Below, piece by piece: positions 63,532 to 64,000 of a stretch of 64,000 nt of DNA. The notes under the pieces are model-generated. The model was given only the letters and a program-made list of their open reading frames with translations, was not told the origin of the DNA and did no database searches. Source of the stretch: JBKECF01 sp047974375 (GTDB lineage: Bacteria; Bacillota; Clostridia; Lachnospirales; CAMZNU01); the NCBI GenBank assembly GCA_047974375.1, contig JBKECF010000015.1, positions 54,031 through 118,030 of the forward strand. The letters run 5' to 3'. The number at the start of each line of letters is the position of its first letter. Positions within the stretch are counted from its first letter, which is position 1. A program made the translations under genes and the position numbers.

Positions 63532-63589
63532 AACACGCCTAAATTAATAGTATACATTTATAAATGTATACTATTAATTTAGGCGTGTT
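63532..63589. repeat. Perfect 58-bp palindrome
   Basis: Two 29-base arms are exact reverse complements with no spacer, centred between 63560 and 63561. The arm begins AACACGCCTAAATTAATAG. The IS4-like fragment starts three bases to the right, so this is probably two IS ends meeting head to head, or one end carrying an inverted duplication. Confidence 0.85.
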
Positions 63590-63591
63590 AT

Positions 63592-63738
63592 ATGTATACT
63601 GTTTCACGTATTGAAAATTTTATTAAAAAAATTAGAAAAATTATTTCTAGTGATGAATATAAAGCCAAATATAAAAAAGGCAATTCATTCACAAGAAAAA
63701 GAATACTGTCATTTGATAATGTTATTAATTTAATACTA
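63592..63738 (+). pseudogene. IS4-family transposase N-terminal fragment
   Basis: About 49 residues, starting MYTVSRIENFIKKIRKIIS and containing NSFTRKRILSFDNVINLIL. IS4-family transposases of Clostridia begin in this way (FTRxRKLSFxxLIxxxL). Similarity stops near 63738, where an IS3-type fragment on the other strand begins. The coding frame continues to a stop at 63780, but those last residues are chance sequence. Confidence 0.65.

Positions 63739-64000
<262 letters not shown>

Overview
This window is AT-rich chromosomal DNA from a strictly fermentative Gram-positive anaerobe of class Clostridia, most likely order Lachnospirales. The grounds are a complete rnfCDGEAB operon, two-subunit iron-sulfur serine dehydratase, the ylxM-ffh-rpsP and rqcP-divIC clusters, an S-layer-homology surface protein, and several carbohydrate ABC operons without their own ATPase. 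A Cellulosilyticum/Epulopiscium-like host is a guess, not shown by the sequence. I found no tRNA, rRNA, CRISPR array or prophage.

Layout. 1-1,000: purE-purK on the minus strand behind a guanine-class purine riboswitch with a leader terminator, divergent from guaB (IMP dehydrogenase) at 1.1-2.6 kb. 2.6-3.2 kb: a graveyard with an IS66 TnpC tail and the 5' end of a group IIC intron lying just behind the rnf terminator. 3.2-8.0 kb: rnfCDGEAB (minus). 8.4-10.0 kb: sdaAB-sdaAA. 10.0-14.6 kb: sugar ABC operon (binding protein, hairpin, two permeases, trehalase-like glycosidase; minus). 14.76-15.6 kb: dispersed repeats, one of them split by a 598-bp deletion derivative of an IS1182-family element. 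15.6-17.6 kb: ylxM-ffh-rpsP (minus), ending in a strong terminator. 17.8-22.0 kb: a peptide/nickel-type ABC transporter, then rqcP, divIC, a LacI-type regulator and a VanZ-like membrane protein. 24.2-27.5 kb: two small cupins and an SsuABC/ThiXYZ-like transporter (minus). 27.6-29.5 kb: decayed IS1634 and IS1182 transposases with a palindromic repeat. 29.7-39.4 kb: one 3,246-codon surface protein (minus). 39.7-42.1 kb: a DnaD-domain protein and gltX. 42.2-49.1 kb: beta-galactoside operon (binding protein, hairpin, permeases, GH42, AraC regulator, CapA; minus). 49.3-51.4 kb: an unusual kinase/BKACE fusion enzyme. 51.5-59.8 kb: yesN-yesM two-component pair with a lplBCA-type transporter (minus), divergent from a GH127 beta-L-arabinofuranosidase whose promoter carries 21-bp-phased direct repeats. 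60.1-63.4 kb: ecfA1-ecfA2-ecfT-truA. 63.4-64.0 kb: a hairpin repeat, a perfect 58-bp palindrome and joined IS4/IS3 remnants.

How the genes work together. Three separate CUT1 sugar importers, each with a dedicated glycosidase and two with AraC-type regulators, suggest a plant- or host-glycan forager. Imported sugars would be fermented and the reduced ferredoxin used by Rnf to pump ions. None of the three importers has its own ATPase, so a shared MsmX-like subunit elsewhere is likely. The giant SLH protein is probably displayed on the cell wall.

The most unusual items are the sugar-acid-kinase/BKACE fusion with an altered zinc-site motif, the giant propeller/MucBP-like/SLH protein built on a duplicated unit of about 880 residues, the ~110-bp repeat with competing hairpins in four places, and the many conserved operons (ffh-rpsP, ecf-truA, rqcP-divIC) that lack their usual partners.
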